The translations under genes were made by a program, and so were the position numbers. Shown piece after piece: positions 31,812 to 44,398 of a DNA stretch of 64,000 bases. Position 1 is the stretch's first letter; every line of letters starts with the position of its first letter. The stretch spans positions 71,637,508-71,701,507 of the forward strand of contig OX359246.1 of assembly GCA_947179485.1 (NCBI GenBank), written 5' to 3'. The DNA is from Allacma fusca. Taxonomy: Eukaryota > Arthropoda > Collembola > Symphypleona > Sminthuridae. Under the pieces are notes generated by a model. The model was given only the letters and a program-made list of their open reading frames with translations. It did no database searches and was not told the DNA's origin.

Positions 31812-34800
31812 ACCCAAGCTCAAAACAGATCACTAATAAAATAGCCTACATCCCATCAATCACAATCAGAACCATAAACAATTCATGCTACGTTAGCGCT
31901 ATCACTTGTTCCCTAAAAATTTATGTCACAATTGGAAACCAACGAACAACGTGCCTAATAGACACAGGCGCCGCAGCCAGTCTCATCAGTCCAGCATTAG
32001 TACCCCCAAATTCAAAAAAGTTACCATGTACAACCACACTCATCGATGCATCAGGAAATAGAATGAAAAATGCCGGCATGGCTCTCATCAAAATTAAAAT
32101 TAACAATTGCACTTTCCTACACCCTTTCATTTTAGCACCCGGTTTAGCATTAAAAGCCATAATTGGCACAGATTTTCTATACTCTAAAGGAGGATTTACC
32201 ATTAACACAGACAAGAACTACATATACAATAAATTTATGGGATATGTAGAGATGATATACAAGTTCATCGAACCAAGTGAGGACATCAGAAAAAGGTGTG
32301 ATTACCCCATTTCGCTACATCATGTTGAAACGCAAACTGAAATCCAAATCCATGAAAATACCAAACCAAGCCAAATACCTATCTATAGAATAAAAGTAGC
32401 ACAAGAGAACGCCAACTCTACGGAATTTGCAGCATCAACAGATTACGAGTTTGCCTCAGATGATTCATCAGAAATGTTTATCCCCGCATCAACTCATCCC
32501 AGTCGAAAGAAAATTACTAAGAGAATTCCATACCAACGGTCGGTGCAAATTACAACGAGAAGAGCGAAGGTAAGCAATCCAAACATAGCAATGAACTCAC
32601 CATGCCAGAACACATTTACAGTATGTGCCAACTCTCCCAAAATGGTTGTCAGAGTTAGTGGGGTGCAGGACATTCCTGCAAGATCCCATACCTATATTTC
32701 AATTACAGCAGAAAATAATTTCAACTCAGCAGCATACTTCGAAGCTCATGATGCAATGCATCAGCAGTACGGACTGCTCATTCCACACTCTATAACCCAT
32801 CCTGAGTCAACAAAAATGTTAGTTACAAACCCAAGAAACAATGATGTCACCTTACCACACGGACTAGGAATTGGAACTATTGAGCAATTGCAAGAAACGG
32901 AACTGGTCGCATCATCACATACCATTAACGCAATCCACAGCAACTCCACAAAAATAGATGAAGAAATTAACACTATCAAAGTCAACCCTATGCTAATGAG
33001 TGATGACAAAGCAAAAATAAGACAGCTACTGAAAGAATTTAGGTCATCTTTTGCATTCACACCCAACGAAATAGGTGAATGTACTGTACTGCCATTTAAG
33101 GTCGAAACAGAAGAAGGAAAAATAGTGAATCATAGACCATACAGAACAGCGGCAGCCCAAGATAAACTCATCAATGATGAGGTGAAACAGATGCTAGCTA
33201 ACGACATTATCGAACCATCGACATCTCCTTACACATCGCCAGTAATTGTAGTAATGAAAAAACCCAATGATCAAGGTATACGAAAAGCCAGAGTTGTAGT
33301 GGACTTACGATCCCTGAATAAAATAACGAAGGTCCAACATTGGCCTCTACCTCATATTGATGAAATTCTACGACGGCTTAGAGGACACAAGTATTTTTCC
33401 ACTCTGGATTTATTTAGTGGCTTTCACCAAATTCCAGTTGAACCAGAATCCAGGGAGAAGCTATCCTTCATTACAAGAGAAGGGCAATTTCAGTATAAAA
33501 GGATGCCGTTTGGAGCCGTGTGCGCCCCTTCCCATTTTTGCAGGGTTATAGATTTAATCTAAAGTGACCTCAAATATGAAACAGCACTAGCATATGTGGA
33601 TGACATTTTAATTATGTCAAAAACCATAGATGGACATCTCGACAAACTAAGGAAATTATTCACACGCTTTCAACAATATAACATGAAATTCCAACCAGGT
33701 AAATGCTCATTTGCATTCGAGAAAATCAGCCTTTTAGGCTATACAGTCACTGCAGATGGAATTCAACCACATCCAGATAATCTCATTGCTATGAATAAAA
33801 TGCAATCACCCACTACAATACAAGGAGCCCAATCCTTCTTAGGAATGACCGGATTCTTTCGAAAATTCATAAAAAATTACAGTATGATCGCAGCACCAAT
33901 AATAGATCTAACAAAAAAGGACACCATATTCGAGTGGACCTCGGAATGCCAACATAGCTTCGAATTCCTCAAAACCCAATTAACAACCCAACCTATACTA
34001 GCGCACTATGATCCTTCAAGAACAACATACCTGTACTCGGACGCAAGCACATACGGGATTGGAGCCTACCTAGCTCAAGTAGGAGATGATAGGAAAGAAC
34101 ACCCTGTAATATACATTAGCAGAAGACTAAACAAACAGGAAAAGAATTACCATATACGACTTCTCGAACTCATGGCAATAACTTGGGGAGTTCAAAAATT
34201 AAGAGAATATCTTCTAGGAATTCCATTTACCGTCAGAACAGACCATCACTCCCTTTGCTACTTAATGAAGACACGAGATGACATATCACCAAAGCTCCAA
34301 CGGATGAATTTACTACTGATGGAATATGACATCAAAATAGAGTACGTGAAGGGGAAAACCCACTACGTGGCAGATTGTCTATCTAGGAACCCCTTCGAAG
34401 ATCCAAAATTTGAAGAAACAGATGAAGAGGCAAACCTCGCCATACATGCCATCAGCAATACCAGATTCCGAGAAGAACAGGACAAAGACCCAGAACTGAA
34501 GGAAATCATTAACAGTCTACCAACTGCAGCCCAACTTAGAAAATCCTACTGCATACAAAATCAAATTTTGTGCCGCTTCACGAGATTCCCAGGGTCTACC
34601 ATAAGTATCGTTATACCCAAATCATTGATAGAAGAAATATTGAAACAACATCATAACGAATTCGCTCACTTCGGATACACGAAAACCCTGAACAAGATAC
34701 AGGGAAATTTCTACTGGAGCACTATGTTGAAAGACATTAAGAACTACATCAGAACATGTGAAATATGCCAAAAAAGGAAGGCACCTAGACAGAAAGAAGC

Positions 34801-36142
34801 GGGAGAATTTCAGTTTATCCCAGTCCCGACCCAACCTTTTCAGAGAATTCAAATTGATGTTCAAGGTCCTATTACAAATCCTGAGGGAAGACCCCGCTAT
34901 ATAATAACCGCAATTTGCTACCTTACAAAATACATTATAGCGGATGTGACAACCCAAAGTGATGCTAACAGTATAGCTAAATTCTTACTCAACAAGGTTA
35001 TAGCAAAATATTCAGTTCCAGAGATAATACAATCGGATCTAGGAACCGAATTCAAGAATCAAGTAATCCAAGAATTATCCCAGGTATTTTCATTCGAAAT
35101 GGCCTATTCTACAGCATTCAGACCTCAAACACAAGGGGCTATCGAAAGAGCTCACCAGACACTAGGTGATTCTATAGCAATGTACCAACAGGATAACAGA
35201 GGAGATTGGACCAAAGTGGTACCATCCCTAGTATACGGGATTAACACGACCATACAAACATCCCATGGATATACTCCTTTTTTCCTATTGCATGGGTACA
35301 ATGCAAGGGAACCCCTTACAAACGCAATGCCTCTAACCAATATACAAGACAGAACCGTTGAAGAAATAGCCCGAAACTGGAAACGAGCCAAAGAAATAAT
35401 AGAAATCCAAAGAACTAAATACGCCACACGGGTGAATAGGTCAATAAGACAGGTGGAATACAACATTGGAGACCTCGTGCTCATAGAAGCACGAACAATA
35501 CAGGTCGGAGTGAGTACAAAACTGTTGCCAAGATATAAAGGCCCATTTGCAGTTATTCAAAAAAATTCCCCGGTTAACTACACAATTAGGGCGAAAGAAG
35601 GAGATCAACTACGGACTTATACAGTACATGTTAGCAGATTGAAGCCCTACTATCAGAGACTTTCATGTTTTACGCAAAAATCATTTTTAGCGGAGCCACT
35701 AAACCCAGAAATACTACAGAACGATTGTGATACAGAGATAATTGAACCAACAAATCCTGAATTACCAGAGGATCCAGAAATGCCGTACCTGGAACCAGAA
35801 GTTCCCCAAACGTTCACTTCTCCATTCCCCCAGAAGAATACACAGTTACAGGAGACTCAGGTGACAGATGATAAGGACCCTGCTATTACAATGCATAAAC
35901 CGACGTTACAGGTTGGACAATTGCAACCACAAACATATAGAGATGCGCTCCTGACGCAAACACAGGAAATATTCCTACCTACTAGAAGAACTAGAAGAAC
36001 TCAACAACAAATGTTAGAAGAAGAAACACAGAAATTTCTTGGATCCGATCTTGAGACTAGAGTGGACTCCGAGTTCAGGCGATCCACAAGGGCCCACATC
36101 AAATCTGTTGAAAATTTGTTTTCCTATTCTGTTGTTTCTTAA
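31712..36142 (+). pseudogene. pol: Pol polyprotein (PR-RT-RNase H-INT) with one internal stop
   Basis: Expressed by -1 frameshift; the frame is open from at least ATG 31610. Protease: active-site DTGA at 31961. RT: 'VVVDLRSLNKIT', the first catalytic Asp in 'STLDLFSGFHQIP', then YVDD at 33593-33604. RNase H: 'LYSDASTYGIGAYLAQ' and 'LELMAITWGVQKLREYL'. Integrase: HHCC finger ('HHNEFAHFGY...CEICQKRK'), 'QIDVQGPI', 'SDLGTEF' and 'QGAIERAHQ' with exactly 35 residues between the second Asp and the Glu. GPF module 'LLPRYKGPFAV' near 35530. A 150-residue acidic/Pro-rich tail follows. A TAA at 33560-33562, in frame ten codons before YVDD, cuts RT. The rest of the frame is intact. With near-identical LTRs this stop must be recent, or may be a sequencing error. 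Confidence 0.92.
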
Positions 36143-37487
36143 GATTAATATTTCTGACTCATTTCTGAATGAGGCAGCCTCGGTCAATTCCCCTGTGTGA
36201 CTCTAAAATAAGCTTTGTAAAAATATTCTGATATAATTTAAGAAATAATAAAGTAGTTTCGCTATTTCCCCTCTACCAGTCACACCTACGCGCCCAAATT
36301 GACCTGGATGTAGCGTTGGGTGACAAGTCCAACCCACACCCTGTATGCCCTAGCCTACCGGTTCACATTGGACCAGTTCACAACTAACAGCTCTTTGAGG
36401 ACTTCTTGCTTGATGTTGTTTTCCTATAGTTGTTTTCGATGTTTTCTTCCTGTTGACTTATAATTTGCAAATACTTTTAAACAACAGGTACATTACATTC
36501 GGTTTCATTAATGATTTGAAAGGGGTACTAATATTTATTTATTTATTTGAGTTACTTTAGTTACTTACAATAAGACATGCAGTGGAGCTCCAGCGTTGCC
36601 GACAAGAAACACGATGAGTCGGATGAATTAATCACGTTGAGCGCTGAGAACACCTCACCCCAGAATTCCAGACGAACGACGGAATCTGGCAATATATTGA
36701 ATACACGCATTAATTTTAAGTTTCACTTTACAATACATTCGTACACCTGTGATCATAGTTACATTATAATACTTATATATCCGTCATCATTACGTATTGT
36801 ATACATATATAGTTTCCATTAATACTTGTAACATGATAATATAATATACAAACTGTCAAAGGAACGATATTTGTCACCCCTCCCGTATGGCCATACACAA
36901 ATTCCCATTTTCGAATTTCTGACCAAGTCTGATCACCTTGTGTAGATTTTCAACCACCCTCCACATCCCCATTGTTCCTGAAAACAACACAAAAATATTT
37001 GTCTATTTAATATGTAGTTCCATTATTACTTATCTAACACATATTTACGAATACGTCTTTACACAACATATTACACTAATATTTCTTTTTAGTAATCTAA
37101 TTAATTGATACAAAAACTTATCTGAGATGAAAGTCCATTCTTGCGATGAATTTAGCATAGTCCAACACTAATTGTAAGGTTCGCACAGTAATAACTTGTA
37201 TATTTTGGGGACCAAAATTTTTTGGCCCCGCCCCGTATATGTATAACACACTGAACCAAACATTTTGTGAAATTTTGAAATAATTTGGATAGATAGTTTA
37301 AGATTTATTGAAAAAACAAAGTATGAATATTAGGAAATGTTCACTTGAAGGAAAAAGTATGAAGACGACACGAGGAACCAATTTGAACGGCCCGCTGCGT
37401 GACGTCACAGCAAGGGAGACAACACAAGCAAGTGCACGGACAAGTATATTGAGGCCCATGAAGCAGCAGGAGCTAGCTTCTTCATCC
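36143..37487. other. Non-coding 3' region of the gypsy element
   Basis: About 1.35 kb between pol and the polypurine tract. Only an 81-codon chance frame (36577-36822) is present. No signal peptide, furin site or membrane-anchored env-like frame was seen. Contains a TTTA microsatellite near 36535. Confidence 0.6.
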
Positions 37488-37496
37488 GGAGGGGCA
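37488..37496 (+). other. Polypurine tract
   Basis: GGAGGGGCA directly before the 3' LTR TGTTAC; the plus-strand primer for reverse transcription. Confidence 0.8.
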
Positions 37497-37872
37497 TGTT
37501 ACGCACATGTACATACGTACGGCGAGTACAAGTGTGGAGGCTTATACTTAAGGAATGTGATGCATCAGTTATATGCATTGAGTACATGATATGTAACTAT
37601 TCTAATAGTAAGGATGCTGACATGGGCACACTGTTAATTATAAAGAGGATTGAACAACCGTTCAATCCTCAGTCTGTTATTTTCTATTGATTCGACTCAC
37701 AATTAGTAAAGCACTCTCTAAATTATATTTGTTTCCCACTTTATTTTGATCCCGTACTCATCTCACAGCCAGCGAGCCCTATTCCCCTCTAATAAGTACA
37801 TACATACATACATACATACACTGTCTACACTAAATCCCCCATCCCGAATAACAATTTAATCTTATCGTAACA
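37497..37872 (+). repeat. 3' LTR (376 bp)
   Basis: Same as the 5' LTR except for one T to C change in 'gatccYgtactc' and one extra CATA unit. Ends GTAACA, followed by GTAT. Confidence 0.95.
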
Positions 37873-38063
37873 GTATTCAAACTACATGCATTTGCTGAGG
37901 AATCACGATAATAAGTTTTTAATTTTTAACAAAGAATTTAAACAGTAGTTAATCAAAGTAAACCTATCTTCATAAAAACTAATATAGTAGGGTAATAAGA
38001 AGTTTTCCAGCAACAATTTTGCCATCAGTGATATTTCAAAGCCTATTTTTATTGTGAAAAGTA

Positions 38064-38854
38064 CAGTCGACTCTCCTTATAGCGTCTCTCCCTATAGAGT
38101 CACTATCCGTATAAAGTCATCCTGGGTTTCTCCCAAACTACATTATATGATAATTTCTACCTTTATAGCGTCACTCGTTATAACGTCAATTCCTTTATAA
38201 AGCCACTTTTTGTGTAGCCGTAGGGTGAAAAGCATACCCTTATAACGTCATGTTGACGTTACAACGCGTCAAACCTAGCTAAATAACATACTGATGCTGT
38301 AATTTTGAAGTTATTTATATTCTTCAGTTTCACTATAATTCCGTTGGCTTATAATGTCGCGACGTTATAAAATACTGGAAGGAAAGTGTTATTGTAAATA
38401 TATATACAAGCGTGGTTAACGACATTGATTAAGCCCCGTCCAGGAAAATCCACATTTTCAAGCTTTTAGATTTATTTGCGCATCCAGTAAAGACCTGGCA
38501 TTCATCGTTTTAACAGAATTACAATTTTCACTGTTTGAAAACTTTTGTAAATGTTCTGAGAAGTTTCTTTTTGAGATTCAGAAAACACTTTATTCAATCC
38601 TGACCTTTGTTTTTGGAGGTGTTTGTTCAGTGAGAAACTTCGAAAAATATTATTTATTTATTAATATTAACCTTTTTTATTCTCATTCTACATAGACATA
38701 GTATGTGCTACTTAAATGAAACGAGACTCCAATTTAACTAAAAACGAAAAAATTTCAATTAAACCGTTATTTATATGATATGCCTCTATAACGTCGTTCC
38801 CTTATAACGTCACTTTTTGGGAGATTTATTGATGTCGTTATAAAGAGTCGACTG
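38064..38854. mobile_element. Tigger-like MITE (791 bp)
   Basis: TA target duplication (38062-38063, 38855-38856). Inverted ends CAGTCGACTCTCCTTATAGC and, from the other strand, CAGTCGACTCTTTATAACGA. 'ccTTATAACGTCA' words recur inside both ends (38085-38280, 38780-38850). Middle AT-rich, no frame. Confidence 0.85.
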
Positions 38855-38856
38855 TA

Positions 38857-39275
38857 TTAAAACAGTAGCAAAACAGCTAGGAGAAAAAGTTGCTTTTGTT
38901 AACATAATACAAATCAGCCCTCATAAAAGTAACAAACAAGGTAGTTTCATTGCTGCACTCATTTTTTAAGTAATTGAATAAATCGGAGATGGATATTTTA
39001 TTTTGAAAAATTAATAGAGCCGAAATCTAATTGGTACTACATAGTATTTGGTATTGGTATTCGGTTGCGTATCCTTAATTTGCGAATACACGAGCCTTGG
39101 CTCCATGGTCCAAAACAATGTATACATAAGTACTATAAGAAGATACTCATACAAGTGAGAAACAGTATTCAGTGAATAATGTGACCAATGATGTGGGACG
39201 AATTATTTTCCACCAGAGATTGTAAGTCACATTAAAGAATAACCTTGTGCCCAATTACATACTTACATATATGTT
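38857..39275. other. No gene recognised
   Basis: AT-rich intergenic DNA; nothing identifiable. Confidence 0.4.
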
Positions 39276-39530
39276 ATTCCTTATATGTATGTACAGTAGA
39301 TAGCAATTATATGTCCATAAATACGGTACATGATAAATTACAGAAATTAAGGCTGGAACTTCCAGGATACACGCTGCAACATAGCGTATTCCGGTGATTG
39401 CACCCAATGCAAATAAAAGAAGGAACGGAACCTTTTTGTGCTCTACAGAATCCCTGCCAAAGTTGAGGAAAGGCTGACTCAATTCCATGCTCCACTCGGG
39501 AACACGTCTGTGTACATTGTGCATACATAC
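39276..39530. repeat. Dispersed repeat, also at about 51712-51960
   Basis: Shares with 51712-51960 the blocks 'ttattccttata', 'aattacaga', 'tccaggatayacgc', 'cacccaatgcaaataaaaga' + 'aggaacggaacctttttgtg' and 'ggaacacgt'. Same orientation, about three-quarters identical by eye. Not a recognised SINE: no A/B boxes or tail seen. Confidence 0.65.
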
Positions 39531-39639
39531 ATACGTACGTGGGCAGTTTTTTAGGGGCGACATGTACAAGTCCCTAGTAAGATAATCGATGTCCGTCCGT
39601 ACCTCCGTACGTCCTTTCCCACGATAACTCAAATACTAG

Positions 39640-39910
39640 TTCACGAATTCCTTCGAAATTTTTTCTCGAAATTACTTATGGCAACAGGTAGTCTGAGTTT
39701 GTATTTGGTCGAAATCGGTTGGATAGTTTTGGAGAAACAAATTCTTGAAATTTCCATATTTCAATTACACCACGGTTATTTCAAACAATAATGGACCGAT
39801 TTCGATGAAATTTTTCCTGGACATTACTTATGTCAACGCATAGCCTTAGTTCTTATTTGGTTAAAATCGGTTGGATATTTTCTGAGAAAAAAATCTTGAA
39901 ATTTGATTAT
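39640..39910. repeat. Two diverged tandem units of about 130 bp
   Basis: 'gaaattttttctcgaaattacttatggcaaca...ttggtcgaaatcggttggatag' is followed by 'gaaatttttcctggacattacttatgtcaac...ttggttaaaatcggttggatat'. It belongs to the 'gatgtccgtccg...cgatttcg' type of repeat common in arthropod genomes. Confidence 0.5.
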
Positions 39911-40312
39911 TAGTCAAATTATTGTACGAACTAGGAATGTCGTAATATGTCGCATGCATAGTGTATCTTTATTTGTAACTACATTGAGCATTAACCATTT
40001 CAATTTGCACTAATGGAAATTATTAAAATTCCTCAGTTAAAACTTATAATGCAGGGATATTTGGCTGACACAAGATTTGAGTATATGTACAGGCGTATGT
40101 AATAAAATAATCAACACATGCATAAAAATCTGTCAAAGTGTGTGTCAATAAAAACATGACTTAAAGTTTGTAACCTCCAAAACTCAGAACCTAGGCCAAC
40201 TAGAACCATCTATTTACATTACTTCCAAGTCACTAGCAACTGTGACAATTCATTCGGATAATCTTGGAGAAACAACAGTCTGACTGGTAAAATTGTATAC
40301 GTACACAAAGTG

Positions 40313-41479
40313 CGTATCAAGTTCAAGTCGAGTCAAGTACAGGCAATTTCATAACTTGAAACTTGAACATCAAGTTCAAGTGAAATTATAATTTTTACTT
40401 GAATTTTCAAGTACAAGTTCGATCAAGTTCAAGTTAATAATTTGTTACTTGATTGTAAAATCAAGTCAAGTTCAAGTACACTGAATGGAAGTACTTGAGT
40501 ATAACTTGAGTATAACTTGAGTTTTTTCACTGAAAATCAATGTAATCATTGCTTAATTAGTGGCATCAATGCTTCCCACTAAAAAAATATTGGGCGTCAA
40601 TAATCATTGATCATAATAATGAGATCTTTGTTTGTTTTTATTCGACCGATATTAAAGTCGCTTCCACAATGCCCAGTGTTCGAAGTCGAGAATAATTCCA
40701 TACATCGAATAATTAAAAGTTCCGACTTATTGTTTTATAAGGATGTTCTTGATACTCGGGGTTCTTGTTTTACTATAAAAATGAAATTACTGTTCAGTTC
40801 ACCTGTTCAGAAGCTAAGAAGTTTAAAAACAATTTATTTTTCCCTGTAAGAATAATTTTTGCAGATATTAAACTTAATGGTGCAGACGCACAAACATTCT
40901 TACAAATTAATATTGATTAAGCAAAATTAACGACGAAAAATATTCATGAATATAACTACTCATTATACTCACTAGATGAGTGCAACGCTAATGTGAACAG
41001 GCCAATAATATGGCCGCTAAACCTCTTAACTGTGGAAATTAGACTACAATGTTTACAGTTTTTTGATCCAGTATTTTACTTTATAACTTTATAGCAATTT
41101 TAATGTAAAAAATATCAAACGCTATGTAGTTTAGCTTATTCTAATTACGGCGTAACAATTATCACCTATAATAATTGTTGGCAGAATTTCTAGTACTGTT
41201 TATACATTTACGAAGAAAGTACTTGAATAAACAAGTTCAAGTACAAGTTCAAGTTCACGTCCAAGTCACGTCCAGTTATGTGTCCAACTTGAATGCCAAG
41301 TTCTTATCAAGTTCAAGTTCTGTAAAATGAACTTGAAAATCGCGTACTAGAACACTCAAGTTGCTTGAGAAACTTGATTCATCAAGTGCAAGTGGAGATA
41401 CCTTCTTTAGACATTTTTTCAAGTTCAAGTCAAGTTCAAGTCAAGTTGTCTAAAATAACTTGACATGAACGCAGCTCTG
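40313..41479. mobile_element. Second TCAAGTTCAAG-array element (hAT-like)
   Basis: Two arrays of TCAAGTTCAAG words (about 40318-40512 and 41220-41470) bracket about 700 bp of ordinary DNA, as in 22686-23944. The right end, read inward, is CAGAGCTGCGTTCATG, matching CAGTGCTGCG of the other copy. The left end is degraded ('caaagtgcgtatcaag') and no target duplication is visible, so the left border is approximate. Confidence 0.65.
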
Positions 41480-41574
41480 TTCATGGTAAATGGTAATAGA
41501 AAACTACACAAGTTATACTAAGGTTCTTTGAAATATATCCCTTAGGAATCTTAAGTCCATGCAATGAAGTCCTC

Positions 41575-41850
41575 AACGATATCCCTGCTCAAAAAAAATC
41601 CTGCAAGACTTCAAATCCTTGTTGACTCCAAAAAGTTCGACACATTTCAAAATCCCTGTTTACGAAACAGTTTTCCCTGAAATACTATAATAATTTTGAA
41701 AATCCCTGCCGAAATAAGGTTCACGAATTGGCAATTTTCCTGTTCACAAAACATTCCAGTCCCATTGAAATTCTCCCTGCCTGATTTTTTTTCCCTAGGA
41801 AGAATCTTCCCGCCTTCTCACAAAAATCCTACCCTCGGGTTTTAGGAACT
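41575..41850. repeat. Inverted-repeat arm 1, AAATCCCTG words
   Basis: Words such as 'aaaatccctg' and 'ccctgccgaa', ending in 'gaagaatcttccc...cacaaaaatcc'. The reverse complement of 49033-49315 aligns block by block. The two arms may be ends of one element interrupted by later insertions, or two independent copies. Confidence 0.6.
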
Positions 41851-43189
41851 TTCAGTAATAATATGATACAAGGTGTGAATTTCATACTTCCAGTTCGAAA
41901 GTTTTATTTAAAATATTAATTTCTTGTATGGCACTTGCCATGTTATGAACATGCATTAATGGTCTTGCATACTAACAATCTTTCGGCGTTTTTAAGATCA
42001 CGTTGTACTGTATATCATTTTCACATTACTTTGATATACTAGTAGTTTTGCAATTGAAATATAAATCCATAGCAGATAACATTGAAATAATAACATTAAA
42101 TCTTCAAATTATTGAGTCTTAAATTCAACAGGGAAACTCTAAAAGTTCCTCCATTAATTAGGTTTGCTCACGTCCAAGCGTACATAGGTAAAAGAAGTGC
42201 CCGACAAAGGGCTCGTAATTAATTTGGGGGAATGCTGCTCAATAAGCTATACTGAAACCTATTCATTCCATATTTACGAAATTACAAACGTTGTTAAAAA
42301 AGTCATTTTTTGAAACACAAGTTGCATTGTGATACCCGCTTTACTATCAAATATTTGTATAATAAATATGACCAGGTGGCCAATTATTTAATTTTTGTGA
42401 AATGCTTTTAGACATGATAGTGAATTTGTAGATGAGCCTTTGTTAGTAGTTATTAGGGCGGAGTCAGCCCCCTTATAAAATAGTGATGTCCGTGGGTCTG
42501 TATATACTTATGTCCCGTAGTTTTCCTGCAAACCTACTCTACCGATTTTGTTAACAAAAATTCGAAAGGTCAAAATTCGTATGAGTTCATTATTGACTGA
42601 AGTCGATCAGCGTGTTCGCATGTAAAAATAAATAAACAGCCGATTTTAAAAACATGCGAGGTGGACTATTGCAAAAGGAAACCCAATCATAGTCACTTTT
42701 TAAAATTTACATTGCTGAAATAGCAAAAATACAGAACGAAAGTTGCACTACAGGTATCAAAATGGTAATGCCCGAAATATTAATTCTCGTGTGCACAGGT
42801 GGCATTGTATTAGTAGCTACAATAAAAAGAAAATAATTACAGAAGCAGATTGATAACCTGAAAAAGCTTTATGAATGCAATAATTTGAAAATAAATTTGG
42901 GCAATATCAAAAAGTCCAGCGGCTATCAAAACAAGTGAAACTAAGATGGACTGAAGAACCCATTGTAACTGTAAACTTTATGCTTTAGATTACCACAATT
43001 GTTTCAGGGGTGCTGAAGTTATCAATAAATATTTTTTGAAGGATCAGGAAAGTGCATATACATGTAATTTTTTCGCTCCACGAACTTTTTTTTTAAAAAG
43101 TTAGAAAGTTGCTTATTGATGTAAGCCGTTTTTAAAAAAGATATAGAAAAAATTTATAATAAATACAATTTGCTTTCTAAAACTGCATT
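41851..43189. other. No gene recognised
   Basis: AT-rich. 'ggcggagtcagcccccttat' near 42460 begins a 'gatgtccgtgggtctg' type dispersed repeat. No frames with domains. Confidence 0.4.
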
Positions 43190-43700
43190 CAATGTTCAAG
43201 TTACAATCCAGTTCAAACTGAACTGTCAAGTTATACTTTGAAGAAGTGAGAATTTCAATAATTTACATTTTAGTTACACTTAGATTCAAACTCAAGCTCA
43301 AATTTTTTATTGCAGTTAATACAAATTCGAAATTTGAGTTTAAACTCACGTTTCAAGTTACACTCCAGTGTTATGATACACTTCAAATTCTTACATTTAA
43401 CTTTGAACTTTGGTAACCTCGAATTTCGTGCTACATCTGAGTTCAAGCACGAGTTTCCAGGTACATTCAAATTCTAATTTGATTTTCATATGTCAATCAA
43501 TTTTCAAATTTTCAATTTTGAGTACAAACTCAAATTTTAAGTTATATTTGAAATGAAGCTGGTATTTCAAGTTTGCTTTTGAGTTAAACTTAAACAAAGT
43601 CGAATTTTAATTTACACTTCAATTGAAACTCAAATTCAAACGGTAATAATTTCAAGTTGTAATCAAGTTTGAGGTTGCACTGGAGTTTAAAAAGCGAGTT
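43190..43700. repeat. Degenerate array of TTCAAGTTACACT-like words
   Basis: About 500 bp of 'caagttacact', 'gagttcaaactcaaatt' and 'attcaaattctaa' words in both orientations, too diverged for a fixed period. Similar in style to the other array elements but no ends found. Confidence 0.45.
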
Positions 43701-44398
43701 TCAGGCTAGGGATCTATAGTGAACAGGAATTGCTGGTTTCAATTGGGCTGCGAAATTCGTATTCGAGTTTGCTCAGAATGTACACTGGCACGTAGATCAT
43801 TTTGCTTTTAGAGAAAACTGAATGCAGTTCAATTTGTTTTTGAAGAGCTCCGTATTAGAGGTGGGGCCCGGAAGCGGGGTTTTGAATTCGGGCCAGCCCG
43901 AACCCGGCCCGGCCGGGTTTTTGACCGGGTTCGGGCTGTAAATACGAACTTATGTCGGGCTCCGACCGGGTTCGGGCTGCACTTAAACAATGAAACCGCC
44001 CAGTGAACCAATACCATTACCTGAATATCAAATAAATGCTAGGAGCTAACCAATGAAGCATTACTTTAACATTAGGTTCCTACGATTTAGTAGCATTAAA
44101 ATGTCCGCTTTCGTAGCATTCTCCAGACCGTCTTGAAATAGCGCAGGGCATGCATTGAACCACAAGTAATGACAGATGTTGGAAGTAAACGTTATACTCG
44201 CCGTTACTTTTAATGTTGCCGCGTAATTGACAAATATGGTTGGTTTAATGTCAAATTCTTAAATTGAAATAATCAAATACAGATTTCGGGTTCAAAAATT
44301 CACATTCATTTAATAATAATTATGCAACACAAAGTAAATACATACAAATGTTGTGATTTTAAGGAATGAATGAAACAATACGCCATCACTAAGCTACA

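Larger units (their letters stand above)
28775..37872 (+). mobile_element. Complete Ty3/gypsy LTR retrotransposon (9098 bp)
   Basis: Flanked by a 4-bp target duplication GTAT (28771-28774, 37873-37876). LTRs begin TGTTAC and end GTAACA. Order: 5' LTR, primer site, 104-codon small ORF, gag (zinc knuckles), pol in the -1 frame with PR-RT-RNase H-INT, about 1.35 kb non-coding, polypurine tract, 3' LTR. PR-RT-RH-INT order and the GPF module after the integrase identify Ty3/gypsy. No env-like frame follows pol. The LTRs differ by one C/T change and one extra 4-bp CATA unit, so the insertion is recent. One stop inside RT makes this copy unlikely to be autonomous. Confidence 0.95.

Noticed and set aside
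33596-33598. Start of a separate second pol gene at 33596
   Set aside because: The codon is the GTG (Val) of YVDD; the frame is simply pol continuing after an internal stop.
36143-37487. A degraded env gene in the gypsy element
   Set aside because: No signal peptide, membrane anchor or glycoprotein-like frame in any plus-strand frame.
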